From the NCBI GenBank assembly GCA_020152595.1, contig JAIGNY010002217.1, positions 766,001 through 830,000 on the forward strand: a stretch of DNA of 64,000 nucleotides, given 5' to 3'. The stretch's first letter is position 1; every line of letters begins with the position of its first letter. A program made the position numbers and the translations under genes. This document shows positions 27,090 through 40,590 of this stretch, piece by piece. The DNA is from Chiridota heheva (lineage: Eukaryota > Echinodermata > Holothuroidea > Apodida > Chiridotidae). The notes beneath the pieces were generated by a model. That model had not been told where the DNA came from and searched no databases. It worked only from the letters and a program-made list of their open reading frames with translations.

Positions 27090-28045
27090 TTGCTAAGGTA
27101 TGATTCTATAACGTGTTTCAATCACATTCCTTCCGAATTTTTAGGAAAAGTCATTCAATTTGTAAAAAACTACATTTACGTGCAATTTTCTTTCAATTTA
27201 GGGCAATTTTCGGAAAATTTCCTTCTTAATCGGGAAATATGGTCAATTTTCATCAATTATTTGGATATGTTGCCAAATATTATTAAACCTTTCACTTCAA
27301 TTTTTTCTTAATAATTTAGTCCCAGTCGAAAGAAAAAGCATGCGGCGGGGAATGTGAAATCCTTTCATCTATTCATGGAATACCTCTCCCAGTGTTTCCC
27401 ACTCCCAAAGACTTTGCACCCTCGTGGCCTTACGAGGCAAGGGACTGGGGGAGGCAGCCCCCTGTAGGCCCGACTCGGCTAGATATCTGGGTTATGCATA
27501 CCCTCTCGACTTGGCATGATTTTGACAATATGATACTTGACACCGATCTTATATAGTCAGGCAGAGAGGTAAAATGTACTTTTGAAAACAATGATTTGTT
27601 GGAATCATGCGCGATTCGGCTATATTTTCGGGTAATTAAAAAAAAAATTCACCAAATTAAAAAACTGCCTAGAAATTTCCGAAAATTGAGGAAAAGTTGC
27701 CCGAAAATGGAAGAAAAATGACTGGAAATTATCAGAGTTTCCAAAATTTTTAAAAAAATTCCCAAAAATTAGCCTAAAATACGCTAACTTTCCCCCAAAT
27801 AAAAGACCTGCCCGAAAAGTGAAAGAAATTTCCCGGAAATTAAGGAAAGCTCCGGAATATTGAGGATAATTTCCCGAAAATTGGCAAAAAAATTCGCGAA
27901 AACAAAAAAAACCTGCCCGAATATAAAGAAAATTTCCAAAAATTGCTTGGAAATTAAGAAATTTTCCGAAAGTCGATAAAAATTGCTCGGAAATTTTGCT
28001 CGGGACAAAAATTGGCTCGACAATGGTCTGACCAAGGTTAAACAA
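27090..28045. repeat. Degenerate A/T-rich repeat tracts in inverted arrangement
   Basis: At 27620-28045 the plus strand repeats variants of 'AAATTTCCCGAAAATTGG' every 20-30 bp. At 27130-27300 the opposite-strand form occurs, with about 300 bp of GC-richer sequence between them. The F/N-rich open frames on the minus strand reflect this repeat. A similar tract lies at 51480-51640 inside a hAT-like element. Confidence 0.65.
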
Positions 28046-28150
28046 TGTGATATTATGCCTAATTAGTATTTTCGTATCGAGATCGCGATTAATATTTCAC
28101 GAAAAAACTATTTCAAAATAGCCTCGGTACGCGCTGTTAGCTTCGCCATA

Positions 28151-28205
28151 GGCACACACACACACACACACCACACACACCCACACACACACACACACAC
28201 ACACA
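28151..28205. repeat. (CA)n microsatellite
   Basis: Interrupted CA repeat of about 55 bp. Confidence 0.95.
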
Positions 28206-28682
28206 AGTGAGTACAATACCTTATTACCATATATATATTATGTTGCGATAAAGTAATAACGAAACTCAGTGCAAACTAAAAGTTGTAACTGATTAGGCCT
28301 TAGAGTGAAAGGAAACATTCGAAAACTCAGAAATGAATTAATTCACATTAATAATACGAGGACAATACTGTATTCAAAGATTTTGCAAATTGGTTTGTTT
28401 ATATATGAAATTAACTCTTATGAAACGTCATCTAATGGGTAAGGTATACGGGAATAAGGCCGCGATAAGCGGCATACATTTTCCTAAACAAACACACATA
28501 CACATACACTCATATGCTTACTGACAATGCTCTTAGGTTTTGTTAATTTTTTTAATATCGGATACTGTATGTTTGATCTAGTTGCATAACTGATATTTTC
28601 ATAATTAATTTAATTAATCAAAATAATAAATTAAATTATTAAATACATATTTAATGAGAAACGTCATCAATAGTTTACTTAC

Positions 28683-28972
28683 ACCAAACATCAAGAGTTT
28701 GTGAAACTATTATATCTGCAAAATATGTTGTTGAACAAAATATTGCACTGTCATTTCGAAGAAAGCGTATCCTTAAAACGCTAAGAGTGTTTGTCGTCCT
28801 TTTACCTCCTTGAGTACGGTGATAACTTTCATTTTCAGTAAGACTTTCACTCCGGTGAGGCAACTTCCACAAAGCTTAGCAGCTGGTTTGGACTCATTTG
28901 CATAGCAGGTTACAGTCACCTCTTCACCCTCTTCTATGATTGATGTAATTTGAATGTTCAGCGAGGGTTGTA
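28683..28972 (-). pseudogene. Unit B: Ig-domain exon with one-base frameshift
   Basis: The acceptor CGTCTTAACAG is entered in phase 1. The first part reads QPSLNIQITSIIEEGEEV then TVTCYANESKPAAKL with the first Ig Cys. The second part, in the next frame, reads LWKLPHRSESLTENE, then TLSVLRIRFLRNDSAIFCST with the second Cys, then a donor GGT|GTAAGT. The exon is 290 nt; one extra T in the run at 28871-28873 would make it 291 nt, restore KLLW and give the usual phase 1-1 exon. It is therefore a decayed Ig exon, or a real exon with a base-calling error. No matching transmembrane exon was found between 23 and 28.6 kb. Confidence 0.75.
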
Positions 28973-29154
28973 CTGTTAAGACGAAAATTTTAAAATTATC
29001 AAATAGAATAAAGCAGAGGTTAACATAAATTGTAATAATCGTAGGATAAAATTCAGTTGCAATTTTAATAATGCACTTAACATCTATACATATGACCGTA
29101 ATGTAGACTACTTGATCTTTTTTAAATAATCAAGTAGTTTTAAGATCTATTCAG

Positions 29155-29262
29155 TCATCATCGTCATAATCATTGCCGCTGACACCAACATATTGTCGCC
29201 ACCATCATCATTATCGCCATCATCATCATTATCGCCATCATCATTATCGCCATCATCATGCA
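29155..29262. repeat. (CAT)n-type minisatellite
   Basis: Repeats of ATCATCATTATCGCC, three clear copies plus flanking CAT triplets. Confidence 0.85.
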
Positions 29263-29834
29263 AAGTATCATGTGCTACTTAACCTTTATGAAAACGTCAT
29301 ATTGCTTAATTATTTTAGCATTTTTACTACAAGAGCATAATCCTTCATACGCTTCAACAGTCCCTTGAATTTAAAGATCGTATTCTTTTGGTTGTTTAAT
29401 GATTATGTTATAATGGCTACAACCAGAGTAAACACATGTCTTTTCCCATATATAGCGTGTACTCATTCTCACTATCATTCCACATCCACATTGCGCTCCA
29501 TAAATTGGTCACTTCACAAGAAAGACGAATATCTATATTTCAAAAGAACGAGGTGGTATGAATCTCAATAGTCCGCTAGATAGAAAGAAACATATACAGA
29601 TGTTGTTTCAGATAGATCAATACGCTATAACTACCTTATTTACATGTATTCATTATATATGTACATTTGGGAATCAACAAAATGTAGCAAAGCGTCTACT
29701 ACAAGTGATTATCATAAAAGAAAATATTTTACTAGTTTCTCTTTATTTTTTCTGTTATTAAACTTAAAAATCCTTTTTACATTAACAATTAACAATTCAC
29801 ACAAAAACAGAAAAGAAAAATAATCATCTGGTAC

Positions 29835-30057
29835 CTTCTCCGCATTGCTTAAGTAGTTCTCGCATTCCATTATTACCTCTAAGATTTTTCAAATCGCAAC
29901 ATTCCATTAAACATCTGTAAAAAACCTTTTTGTAATTCTTGAACGTCAAACTCCATTTTAATGTACTAAATGAATGTAACAAATCTGTACCCTCCATTGA
30001 TAACAACGGGTATTTGCCGTTGTCAAATCTCTTTATCATTTGCAGTTTTATCCAATG
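29835..30057 (-). pseudogene. Unit B: possible second Ig-like segment
   Basis: An open stretch begins after a TGA, reads HWIKLQMIKRFDNGKYPLLS, then STLKWSLTFKNYKKVFYRC, then CCDLKNLRGNNG, and ends at a phase-1 donor GAAG|GTACCA that would join the Ig exon at 28972. The spacing from Trp to Cys and the E/F-strand pattern fit the second half of an Ig domain, but no good acceptor precedes it and no first half was found. It may be a relic, or not coding at all. Confidence 0.3.
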
Positions 30058-30059
30058 TC

Positions 30060-31108
30060 ACACAGATTATTGGGAAACTATTTAACTAAATCTGATAAAT
30101 AACAGAAAAATCAAGTATGAAATTAAAAGCCAGTTATCGTGCATAACAGACGGTGAAATAGAATTGTATTCGTGTGTTTTGATTGGTTGAATAACACATA
30201 GATTAGTAGATCAGGCTACACCTACACAGATGAGCAAATCAGTAATCGTTTAGGATCAAATTACATGTGCTGGAATAAAATGTACGCCGCCACAATGAAA
30301 TCACGATAGATAGCCTTTAATATGAAATATATCATAGAATAAAAATTTCTTTTTATTTTGATGATTAAAATTGGTTTTTAATAAACGTTTTGCACTTTTA
30401 ATTTTGAAGAGAGTCTTGAAATTGTATAATTCAAAGATAATTTAATACACATCCTTGGTTTATTACGTCAATTCTTTAAAAGATGATCTATGGTTTATTA
30501 CGTCAATTCTTAATAGATGATCTATGATCTAAGAGTAGTATCAAAATTCTCTCAATCTATCTCTTCACATGTTAAAGATGTATGGAAACAACAGCTTGAG
30601 CTTAATTGGAATGAAATATGCTATTAACCATGAAAATAGCCAATTAAATTCATCGAAATTGGTTAGAAATTAACCATTTTACAGTATTGTGAATTTTAGA
30701 GCCTTATAATTGATATTTTGTTACAACACAACAAGAAATCCTGTAAATTCCTAATTTGTTTTTTATTCTTTCACCACCGTTCTTTGAATGGGAGCAGTCA
30801 AATATGACAAAGCGATTTTTAATTTGCATCATACTCTCAATCAAAATTTGGCAGAAGAAAAAAGTCAAATGAAATCAAGGACAGTATTTTAAAAAATTAC
30901 ATTTAAGATTTTGAGCTGTCCTCTCTTTCACACATCATAACTTTTGCAATCATTCAAAATCTTTAAACTTTGATTAGTCACAACTCTGAAAACACACGTG
31001 CTGACGTGCTACTGTCGTAATCGAAATACTACTCTGTTCAGAATAAAAAGCTCTTTCTGGTGAATATACAATCACTACCTGTGATTTAAAAAAACCACAT
31101 ACATTGTC
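30060..31108. other. Intergenic, no gene recognised
   Basis: AT-rich. A 33-bp direct duplication ('GGTTTATTACGTCAATTCTT', near 30456 and 30491) is the only structure seen. Confidence 0.4.
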
Positions 31109-31113
31109 TACTC

Positions 31114-31550
31114 ATATGGTTGGCCATGCGGGTCATAACGTCTCCTAATGTTACGCCTAAAAAATCATTTCTTACGTTGTAACAATTTAATTTCATACGT
31201 CTAAAACGGATCGTTAATTGGTTGTTTCCTTTAGGTGTAAGAATAGACATAACTTTACACGTAAAAACTACTTTTCAGACGTATTTTACGTCGAAGAAAA
31301 ATCATTTCTTACGTCGTAACACAATCAGTTAAAATTCCATTGCAAATGGGTCGCTGATTGGATGTTTTCTTTAGACGTAAGAGTGCAAAATTAGTTTTCA
31401 AGCGTAAAATCATGTCTATTATTACGCCTAAAGGAAACAGCCAATTAGTGATCCGTTTTAGATATATGAAATGAAATTTTTATGACGTAAGAATTGATTT
31501 TCCTTAAGGGTAATATTAGGAGACGTTATGACCCGCATGGCCAACCATAT
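31114..31550. mobile_element. Full-length palindromic (foldback) MITE, 437 bp
   Basis: The ends ATATGGTTGGCCATGCGG and CCGCATGGCCAACCATAT are perfect inverses, and the match continues through GTCATAACGTCTCCTAAT and inward along nearly both arms. Flanking ACTC at 31110-31113 and 31551-31554 could be a 4-bp target duplication. The centre holds a third diverged copy of the arm sequence ('AAATCATTTCTTACGTCG'). Many ACGT/TTACG motifs. Non-coding. Confidence 0.85.
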
Positions 31551-31844
31551 ACTCAAAGTTACATACGACTTCAAAATCACTGCAAACATGCAATCCTAGA
31601 AACGGATGATAAGACAGGCATTGTTTAAATGCACAACTATGATTCCTTTTAGCCTTAAATGGTCTACGATCAGATTGTCATATCGGTTTTATCTGTTGCC
31701 ACTAAGACAGAAAAGTCGGTCTTACGTCTTAAAAATAAAAAATATATAAAAAACTTTGACTGCGGATTGTGTCGTCTACTTTAAGACAAATGAAATAAAT
31801 AAATTATGGACCAAGATATATGGACAGGTGACAACGACATGAGC

Positions 31845-32433
31845 TTAAAGAATAAGTTCAGTGGTCAAGTAAGAACACTTTCATATAAAAATAAAACTTT
31901 AAAAGAAACAAAAAATGGTGAAGAAACCATTGAAAAATCTTATTACCTTAAGAAGATATTCAAGTTTAAAGCTCTGTCTTATCTTTCTGGTAATGACTGG
32001 TGTAGTGAGTCTACTATGGAAGGTTGGCACCCATCTCCTCACATTTTTAACAATTATTAATGTATCTTAAATAAAATCTATTCAACTTTTTCCTGTTTCA
32101 TTTATTTTCCCTCAAACTTTCTTTAAGTGGTAAATAATAATTGTTCTTTCAATATTCTGTTTTATTTCTTTCCTGACATATCCAATGGTCTTTAAATCAC
32201 AATACCGCAAGACAAAATATGATAGAATACATAAACACTTTGAGGAATCGGAGGCAGGGACATCACAACTAGTCTGATTTCAGTCTCTTCAACACAAATA
32301 ATACTAACTTTAAAACCTAAATATCTCCTTAACGAAATACGATTTTTGAATGCTTTCTTCCCCATTTTGTTTCTTTTGAAGTCCTCTTTCATATAAGATG
32401 GACTAGCTTGACCACTGAACTAATACTTTAAAG
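31845..32433. mobile_element. TIR element, family with TTAAAGGATTAGTTCAG ends (copy 3)
   Basis: The left end TTAAAGAATAAGTTCAGTGG and the inverted right end TTAAAGTATTAGTTCAGTGG enclose about 589 bp. The arms match over more than 100 bp. Open frames here resemble those in copy 2 (MKEDFxRN, ending in WxP), which may be residual coding sequence or shared DNA only. No transposase recognised. Confidence 0.7.
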
Positions 32434-32439
32434 GTTTAA

Positions 32440-33310
32440 GATATACTAAATACCATGCAAACAGCAGAAGGTGACTATTTTGAGACTGTTCTGCTCAGAG
32501 ATTTATGCTCTTTCATGTGGGTAATCTTTACCTCTAAAATCTCTACCTGTCCATACAAGTTAACTTGAAAATGATAACGATTTTTGTATATTTCTTTCCT
32601 TAGGACGACAGGTTACCAGGTTACTGTGACTTTTAGTATCAGTTAATGGAGATGTATATTAAACACTTTGAGCATCCCTATTGCTGAATATTATATGTCA
32701 TAAATAATCATTTATGTCGATTGATTTTACAACTCATCATCAACGGAAAATTGCTGACCCTAATGAAAACACTCATACCAAACATTTTGTGAAGAAATAA
32801 TTAAATGACAATGTTTGGGAATGCTGCTGTTAAATTCTAAACAATTGATGAAAAATGAACAAAGCTTATCTGGGCGATCAAAAGTGATTATTGCCATCAA
32901 AAGTAATTTTGAATTAATATTTTACTGGATCGATTGCAAATATATACGGCATAAACAAATTTTAACAGCTGTTGGACAAATGGAACTGGTAATTGCTCTT
33001 TCGATTCTATTATTATTTAGAATACGAATCATTACGATTTAAATCATTTTTCATAATTAAATGTATAAGTGAAACTTATGCAACTACAGAATCAAAGGAG
33101 ACCCAGAGCATCCTGATTGTATAATCCGACAACCACGTTAATGCAGTGGGAAATTATCAAACGATTTCAACCAAGTAAATTGTGTCGCTCTTCATCAAAT
33201 CATATAGGTTATTTTTGAAATTCAGAGTCAGTATCAGTTTTGGCTACAATGCGGCTGCTATAACGGCACTGATACCTTTAGGTAAGCAGTTATGTATTTG
33301 AAGGGGCTAC
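32440..33310. other. Intergenic, no gene recognised
   Basis: AT-rich sequence without recognisable domains, arrays or splice-flanked frames. Confidence 0.4.
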
Positions 33311-33319
33311 TATGCATTC

Positions 33320-33705
<386 letters not shown>

Positions 33706-34263
33706 CATTGTTTGAGTATTACTCTTTAAATGATGGAATATCATATTTAGATCAGATAAGCTTTGACTGCTCAAAGTCATGGAATTTCGCATTGCGTTAA
33801 AAAATATTGATGTATTTTCAATTTTGTTTTACCAACAAAATTACGGTCTAAATGCGAGCCTGACATTCGATGTCTGTTACCTTTTCTCTTAAGTCGTGTA
33901 TTCTATTAAAAATGCTAACATAGCTACCAGATGTTTTACCTATGATTACCGGAGTAGTTTGAAAAATGCCTCTTGCAAGCTTTTTAGCAAAATCAGGAAG
34001 ATTCATTAAATATAACAACAAAAAACCAATCGTTGAAATAATGTTTTTAAATATCATTTTGAACGTTGTGACCAAGTCAGAAGATCAATTTTCTCAAAGA
34101 ATATTTTGTTATATAAGTTACATTTGTTTTTTTTTTTTTTATCAAAGGCTAGATACACGTGAATTCGGTAATATTCTATATTTCTTGGGTGTTACCCACC
34201 AATTCCGCAAATCATGAATTAATGAGAGATGGGTTATATTAAGTCATGAACTTTACCGTTCAT

Positions 34264-34342
34264 GGTGGACCGTAAATAGTGGACCGTAAATAGTGGACCG
34301 TAAATAGTGGACCGAACATGGTGGACCGTACATTGTGGACCA
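34264..34342. repeat. Minisatellite, 14-bp unit GTGGACCGTAAATA
   Basis: Five to six units, the last ones diverged (GTGGACCGAACATG, GTGGACCGTACATT). Confidence 0.9.
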
Positions 34343-34559
34343 TATGTAGAATGCATTTTCTCATACTATATCTTTTAGTTTCCCGATACTTACAACACAT
34401 TAATCATATTGTAAAGAAAAACTTTCCTAAGTCCCTTTCCTTACGCAAACAAGTTGTAAATAATTAAATTGTCCACAATTGTCTCATGTTGGTTACCTCT
34501 TTGCTAACAATTTTTTGTTCACTATTTCTTCTTTTTCTCATTATACCCTGACTGCAGAC

Positions 34560-35220
34560 TTAATGTGTATATTATTTACTATGTAATTTACTAGTATTAG
34601 TGCATGTACATTTGTAATGTAATGATTGTGCATCGATCCTTGTAGCAAGGAGTGTTCTATCCTGTCTTTGAATAATGTATGTGTTTACAGTAGGAATGCT
34701 GTCTTAATCTATGGCAGTACGGTTTATTATTCTCTTCTGGGATGTTTTATTTCTTCAAAATGAAAGTCCTGTTTAACATTCTTTATACTGCTGATTTTTT
34801 CACTTTTTTCTATGTATATTCATAAATGCATATTCCAATCCATTTGACTGAAAACGAATATTGTATACAGTATGTGTAAATTATTTCTGATGTAAATTAC
34901 TAGCGCTATCACGCAGAAACCCACCTTCGTGTTGCGATGCTTATTGTGCCTGTGTAAACTCTCTTGTACTATCAGACTATGGTCTGTCCTATCATGTTTT
35001 TATATGGTTTTTGTATTACAGCAGTAGGAATGCTACATTATCTACGTTGCAGTACTCTCATACGAGGTTTCTATTTCTCTAGCCCTTGTTTACCATTCTT
35101 TGCACTGCTGACTGCAGAATTGTTATGATTATTTCCCACGATAATGGCAGTTCATGATAATTACAACTAGATATTCATGTATGTATATTTCACTTCTATT
35201 CATTTTTCTGTATGACATTG
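34560..35220. repeat. Diverged direct duplication, about 345-bp unit
   Basis: Two successive blocks share an ordered set of segments: 'GTGTATATTATTTACTATG' against 'GTGTAAATTATTTCTGATG', 'CAGTAGGAATGCT', 'GGCAGTAC' against 'TGCAGTAC', and 'CATTCTTTATACTGCTGA' against 'CATTCTTTGCACTGCTGA'. Confidence 0.65.
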
Positions 35221-35964
35221 CTTATATCTGCTAGTTTTTCTCAAATAATTCTGAAATAGCAAGAAGTTGAAGCAATGGAAAGTTAAGCTTCTTACTTTTT
35301 CCGTGCTGATATTTTCTTAGACATGACCGCAAAACGTGAACGTTGGTTATAAACGGAAGGACGATAGAAACCATCAACCATTACGCGTTGACAGTGGGCC
35401 TCTCTATCATTGACGTATATAACTCAAACAATGATCTGAGATAATGCAGATCATGATAATCATTTAAAACTATCACCAGGTGTTGTGGGTTGTGACTCTC
35501 TAAATAACACTTGCTTCAAAAAATTTCAATTAATTAAACCCTACGTTATGTAATGATTCCGTAAAACACACTCTTCGTGCTGATGTGCCACGGGATGGAA
35601 AATCAAAAAGCACAACAAAATTAATGGACGAGCCAGAAACATTTGCCCCTGTCACTTTAATAGGTGTCTTAATTACTCAGCAGTGAGCTTTGTTGCATTA
35701 TCCCGTAGTTGTAGATTATGCTAGTAAATGAATGAGCTTAGTTTCTTCAAGTTAATGTAATTTTTGTTCAGTTATCACTATCATATTGTTAAACTCTTTT
35801 TTATTTGAAAATTTCAGAAGAAAGCTATCGTCTACATAATTGTTCCATATTTACCAAATATTTTTCAATAAAGTTTTTTATGATGATTTATATCGAGTTT
35901 ACATTTAGCAGTTTAGGAAAGCACACATGTATTTGAAGGCAGTTTGTATCAAAAGCAATCCATT

Positions 35965-36122
35965 GTACTGCAGGTTGCCGGTGTCACAGGAGACTGTATC
36001 CCCTGTTATACACGGGTGTCACAGGAGATTCTGTCTCATGTTACAAACTGTCCAGCTGGACAATTTGCCCTAGGAGATTCTGTCCGGGGACCAAATTTCT
36101 TAGGAGATTTTGTCCGGCCAGA
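35965..36122. repeat. Minisatellite-like block, AGGAGATTCTGTC motif (copy 1)
   Basis: Repeats of GTGTCACAGGAGA and TAGGAGATTCTGTCCGG. A related block, mostly in inverse orientation, lies at 38485-38597. Confidence 0.7.
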
Positions 36123-38484
36123 CATTTTATGAGCAATAGGTTTCAAAAGTTTCATTTTTCGAACAGTAATGCATGAGGATACTCAGCGCATGTTATATCC
36201 TATATTTATTTCATTGGCTACAAAAATAAAAATAAAACGTAATTTATGAATTGCGTTATGTTATTTGTTGTACTGTAAATACTACTAATACAATTATTTC
36301 ACTTTACATTTATTTTTCTATATTTCAATTCTACCTAAAAAACAAAACCGTTTTTATTAAGTAGTATACATGATGTTATATAATGTGTGGATATACCTGC
36401 TTCACATGTAAAATTCTTGATGACGTCGGTTTTGTGAAGATATTTTCAAGTTGTATGAAAATGCATTGTTCGTGAATATAACAGCTATTGAACGAAACAT
36501 ACAGTAAATGCGCTGCACTGCGGTTCCCATCGACGATTGTTGTAACGGTTTAACAAGAGAAGCGAATGGTCGCATAGAACTAATAAGGTATTACTCCGAA
36601 AGTCCAAAATGAGAACCATCAGAGAAAAGCGTAATGAAAAATATTTTCGAGAGGTCCTATTTTATGGGGCAGGAATCAGAGAAGCTGAAAATATCAGGAA
36701 TACTTCAAAAGGGATAGGTCTTCACAAACGAATGTCAAGACCTGACGAGATGTGCACTAAAAAAAGTTTAATGGGGAACTATTTCTTCCCCTTTCCGGTA
36801 CAAAACGGACCTCCAATTTGATAGGGTTCAATAGGACAAATAATTACTTCCGTGTTACCAGCTGAAGCCAAAGTCATCTTATAGGTAGAACAGAACTTAT
36901 ATGACAAATGAAACTTTCCCCCCCCCCCTTCCTTCTTTCGCAAAAACACATTCCGATATCAAACCGCTTATTATGTTCACATGTTCGTCATGCACTGTTG
37001 ACATTTAAATTGGGATAGCCAAACAGATAACAATATCCACAACATCCAGTCAGGTCTGGATCAAGCCTTTCATTTCCGCCAACTCCACTACCCACAACCT
37101 CTCCCGTGAATGTCTACGTCACCTGCCTCATAGTAGGCCACACCCACCTTACTTATTCCCACATCCTAAGGTCGTATCTCTTCCCCCTTTTCAATAACTG
37201 TAACGTGCCCCATAGCTGCCACACACATCCTCAATGAGTGCTTTCTTTCCTCCCACTCCCTTCTCCAAGCTTCTCTCATTTCATTCAATTCCATTGCCGA
37301 ATTCTTACGCAAAAACTCCCCATAAACAAAACATCTCATTCGTGCGCCATCCCTGCTACCAGTCAGTTGAGTAGCTATGATTTCCAAATTTAAGGAGGGA
37401 GGGGCGGGTATAAGTAATGGAAACAAACCGAAAAGATGTACTGACATGTAAAAGACCGATTAAAATTTTGGATGTGATCGCCCCCTCTCCCCCCTTCTGG
37501 CTACGCCTTTATTTGCTACCATGAATATATATTATCTTACCGTAATGCTCTCCTTTCTATGCCTACTGCACTCTGAAGCTTCTCCAACCTCATACTCCTC
37601 TGACGATTTTATATTCAAGGCAAGATTTGACATCGATGTCTTGGTACCTTAAATCTTACCAAAGATACATACAAACTGAAGATTTCTTATTTTAGATGCC
37701 CCAATATGGCTTACAATCAAGACATTAGAGGAGAACAATTGTTGGTTACCAACAGGTAGAGAAGAAGTTTATCTTAAAAAATTAACAGGTCGTAATGAGT
37801 TTGTCGATACAAGCTTTGATACGGCAATATATGATGCCCCCTCCCACCCCATGCCTTACTACTTAATTTATCATATACCTTTTGACCCATAATATACGCA
37901 AGTGCCAGGCATACCTATACGACAAAAATTACAGTGATAATTGACAAAAGTACTTTGTCTTTTTGCAAAGAACACCAAAACATAGAGGTATAGCCATCTA
38001 ACCATATATTTTCTCCAATACCATGTGTTTGCCCGACGACATAGTCAATACTAGAATTGCCCTACGAAAAACTTCTTCAAGCGGGTGTCACACCACCCAC
38101 ACAAACACTCTCTTAAGCTACGCACTGCTGGTACATTTAACTTACATGTAACAAATGACCAATCTTTCATAATCATGGCATTTAAGCATACGTGAGCCCT
38201 CTTCAGTTATTTAATGACACGGCCCCTAAAGCATAGCAGCCCGACTCCTGACTTCCGTACAAAAGTGGCAGGCACTAACCCACTAGCCGTACTCTTATTA
38301 AAAATCTAATTACTAAATTTGTCAATTTTAATTACATAGTTCGCAAAACTATACAAAACGTTTCTTTCCATAAATCAAATGTGTTTCCAATAAGGAAAGC
38401 CTAGCATTCATCCCTTTGGCACTCACTACGAACGATAGAAATAAAGTGTTGGATATATTCAGCTTCTCAAATCATCATTGTAAA
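36123..38484. other. 2.4-kb segment between related minisatellite blocks
   Basis: No gene recognised. The frames at 36609-36821 (plus) and 37166-37447 (minus) have no recognisable domain. It contains a C-rich stretch near 36917. It could be the interior of an inverted-repeat-bounded element, but ends are not defined. Confidence 0.35.
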
Positions 38485-38597
38485 TCTTGAGGGACAAATT
38501 CTCCTGGCGGGCAGTATATCCTGTGTAAGGAGGACAAAATCTCCTGAGAGATTCTGTCCGGTGACAAATTCTCCTGGAGACAAAATCTCGTACCCAA
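38485..38597. repeat. Minisatellite-like block, GACAAATTCTCCTGG motif (copy 2)
   Basis: Repeats of GGACAAAWTCTCCTG, with one internal inverse (GAGAGATTCTGTCCGG) that makes a local palindrome. It is the complement of the motif at 35965-36122. Confidence 0.7.
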
Positions 38598-38599
38598 TG

Positions 38600-40590
38600 A
38601 CTTAATTTCTTCATAGGTGTAATTTTCAGGGCAGTTATTCAACTCATAGAGAAATATACGAGTTTTTAGGTTTATAATCAGGAACCATTGTTGATGAAGA
38701 ACATGCAAATGCAATTCGCGTTCAAAGGGGAGTCTGGCGTAAACACATTGCGCCTCTTGGATTGTACATCATTTATTAAGGCATGTATTTAAGTTAACCT
38801 GCAACGTTAGAACATTTTCAATGGCCTGAACACGCCACTTGACCACTTTTGCACTATCCGATTGGTTTCGACTTGTGACACTTGCTTTAAGGATTTGAAA
38901 CTTTCATGTTGAATACAACTCTTAACCAAAATATCTTTTGTATGGTGCTGTAATAGATTAAACATTTGAACATTTGGAGCTTTATGAAAGTAATAAGTTG
39001 AATCTCAAAACAAAAGTGAGAGATGTGCGACATATTTTATATTATGCAATAACCTTACATCTTTTGTTTAACTTCCTTATACTTTCAAAATATAAACTCT
39101 TTGATTTTTAGAAAGAAAACTACAATCTCCATAATTAAATACATACTGGAGCTTCTTTTGACCAAAATTGATCAAATGTGTACAAAACCTTGAAGATAAA
39201 TGGCAAACAACTCTAGTGATAACACCCACAACACTAAGTATGTTTTTCTACGCGATATAATCTTTTCTCAAAAATTGGTAGTTGGTGGAATAGAACTAGT
39301 TTGAAAAAATTCCTTGATTCCCTACCATGTCGGTGATAAATTTAAGAAATAACAGAGGCCCAAGAACAGAAACTGGAGGGACGGGCGTCCCTCAACGGTT
39401 TGACTTATATTTCACAAACTGTTTGTCCTACCAGACCTTGAGGCAACCAAGGCACTGGGTTGACCATCAATCTTAAGGAAACAATGGTAATGCCCCCAAA
39501 ACCACCACATGAAGTACCCACCTCTTATCAGCGGACACGCCCTGAATACAGTGGAACATTTCGTCGTGTGCTGTTGTAGCCACCACGAAGACAACCTTCA
39601 AATAACGTCATATCTTAAACGGTTCGACATTAGGCCTAAGAGTAAGAGAAGAAATTTATTACGCACATTTTATCCTCAGAACCGTTTCTTCTTTATTGGT
39701 TGCTCTATCATTGACAAAACCAATCATGATAATGAAAACAAATTCATTTACTTATTTCGAAAATTTTGCTTATTTTTTCGGATGTTCAATCGTCTGCCAT
39801 TTAAAAGGAATCACCCGTTTCTATTTTAATTTCAATGTATGAGCCGAAAATGCTAACAATATTCAGTAATATGCAACTCTCCATAATTTCTAGGAAATCT
39901 TTATTTTGCAGTACTTGTCAACTTCAATCCATCAAAACATCATCCACCAGATGATTCCAGTTCTTGTAGCCTAATTTCAGGTAAGGCTACACGCGCAAAT
40001 GGAAAGCTAAGAACTTATCTATATAAAGAATTAACATGAAGCTCATTTTGTTGTGTTGAATTCTCACAAATAACATAAACGAATAGATTCTTCATTTGAA
40101 TTGATTAACAAACATGGCGACGTCACTTGATTTAACATCGGAAATGAAGCTTTATAACATCACGACTTTAAAGGCTATTAAATTGATATTCGTGAAAGAA
40201 AGTACAGATCATAGTCCTACAGCACCCCATCAGGAATATGTTGAATACAAGTTCAACATTCTATGATCTTGAAAACATTAATTGAAAAGACAATAATTAT
40301 CACCACTCACCATATTTTCTACATTTAAGGAGTTTTCATCCATCTCCAAATTTCTAGTGATAGTTTTTTAATTAAAATTTACAAAGAGATTAAAGAATAC
40401 ATTGATACACTCTAGACCTATATATTTGAAAGTTGAACATATTTTATTTTGTCTGGATATTTAAAACTGTTCATTTCCACAGTGTAATGTTGCCCTCTTG
40501 AGGCTATATTCGCTAAGTGCGTATGAAAAGAAAATAATAACTCGCTTCGAAAAGTTACCTGTTGCACAGTACTTAATATAATTGTTTAAC
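38600..40590. other. Intergenic, no gene recognised
   Basis: AT-rich with only chance open frames. No repeat array or splice-flanked coding frame seen. Confidence 0.4.

Noticed and set aside
27620..28045. 141-codon Phe/Asn-rich minus-strand frame
   Set aside because: Its periodic pattern comes from the degenerate 20-30-bp DNA repeat. Frames shift between units.
33848..34075. Minus-strand frame with a hydrophobic segment (FLLLYLMNLPDFAKKLA) ending at AAG|GTAACA
   Set aside because: It could be the first exon of a type II membrane protein, but no downstream exon in the right phase was found and the composition fits AT-rich chance sequence.
37166..37447. 93-codon minus-strand frame with a charged C-terminal half
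   Set aside because: No domain and no neighbours, in a less AT-rich stretch where chance frames are longer.
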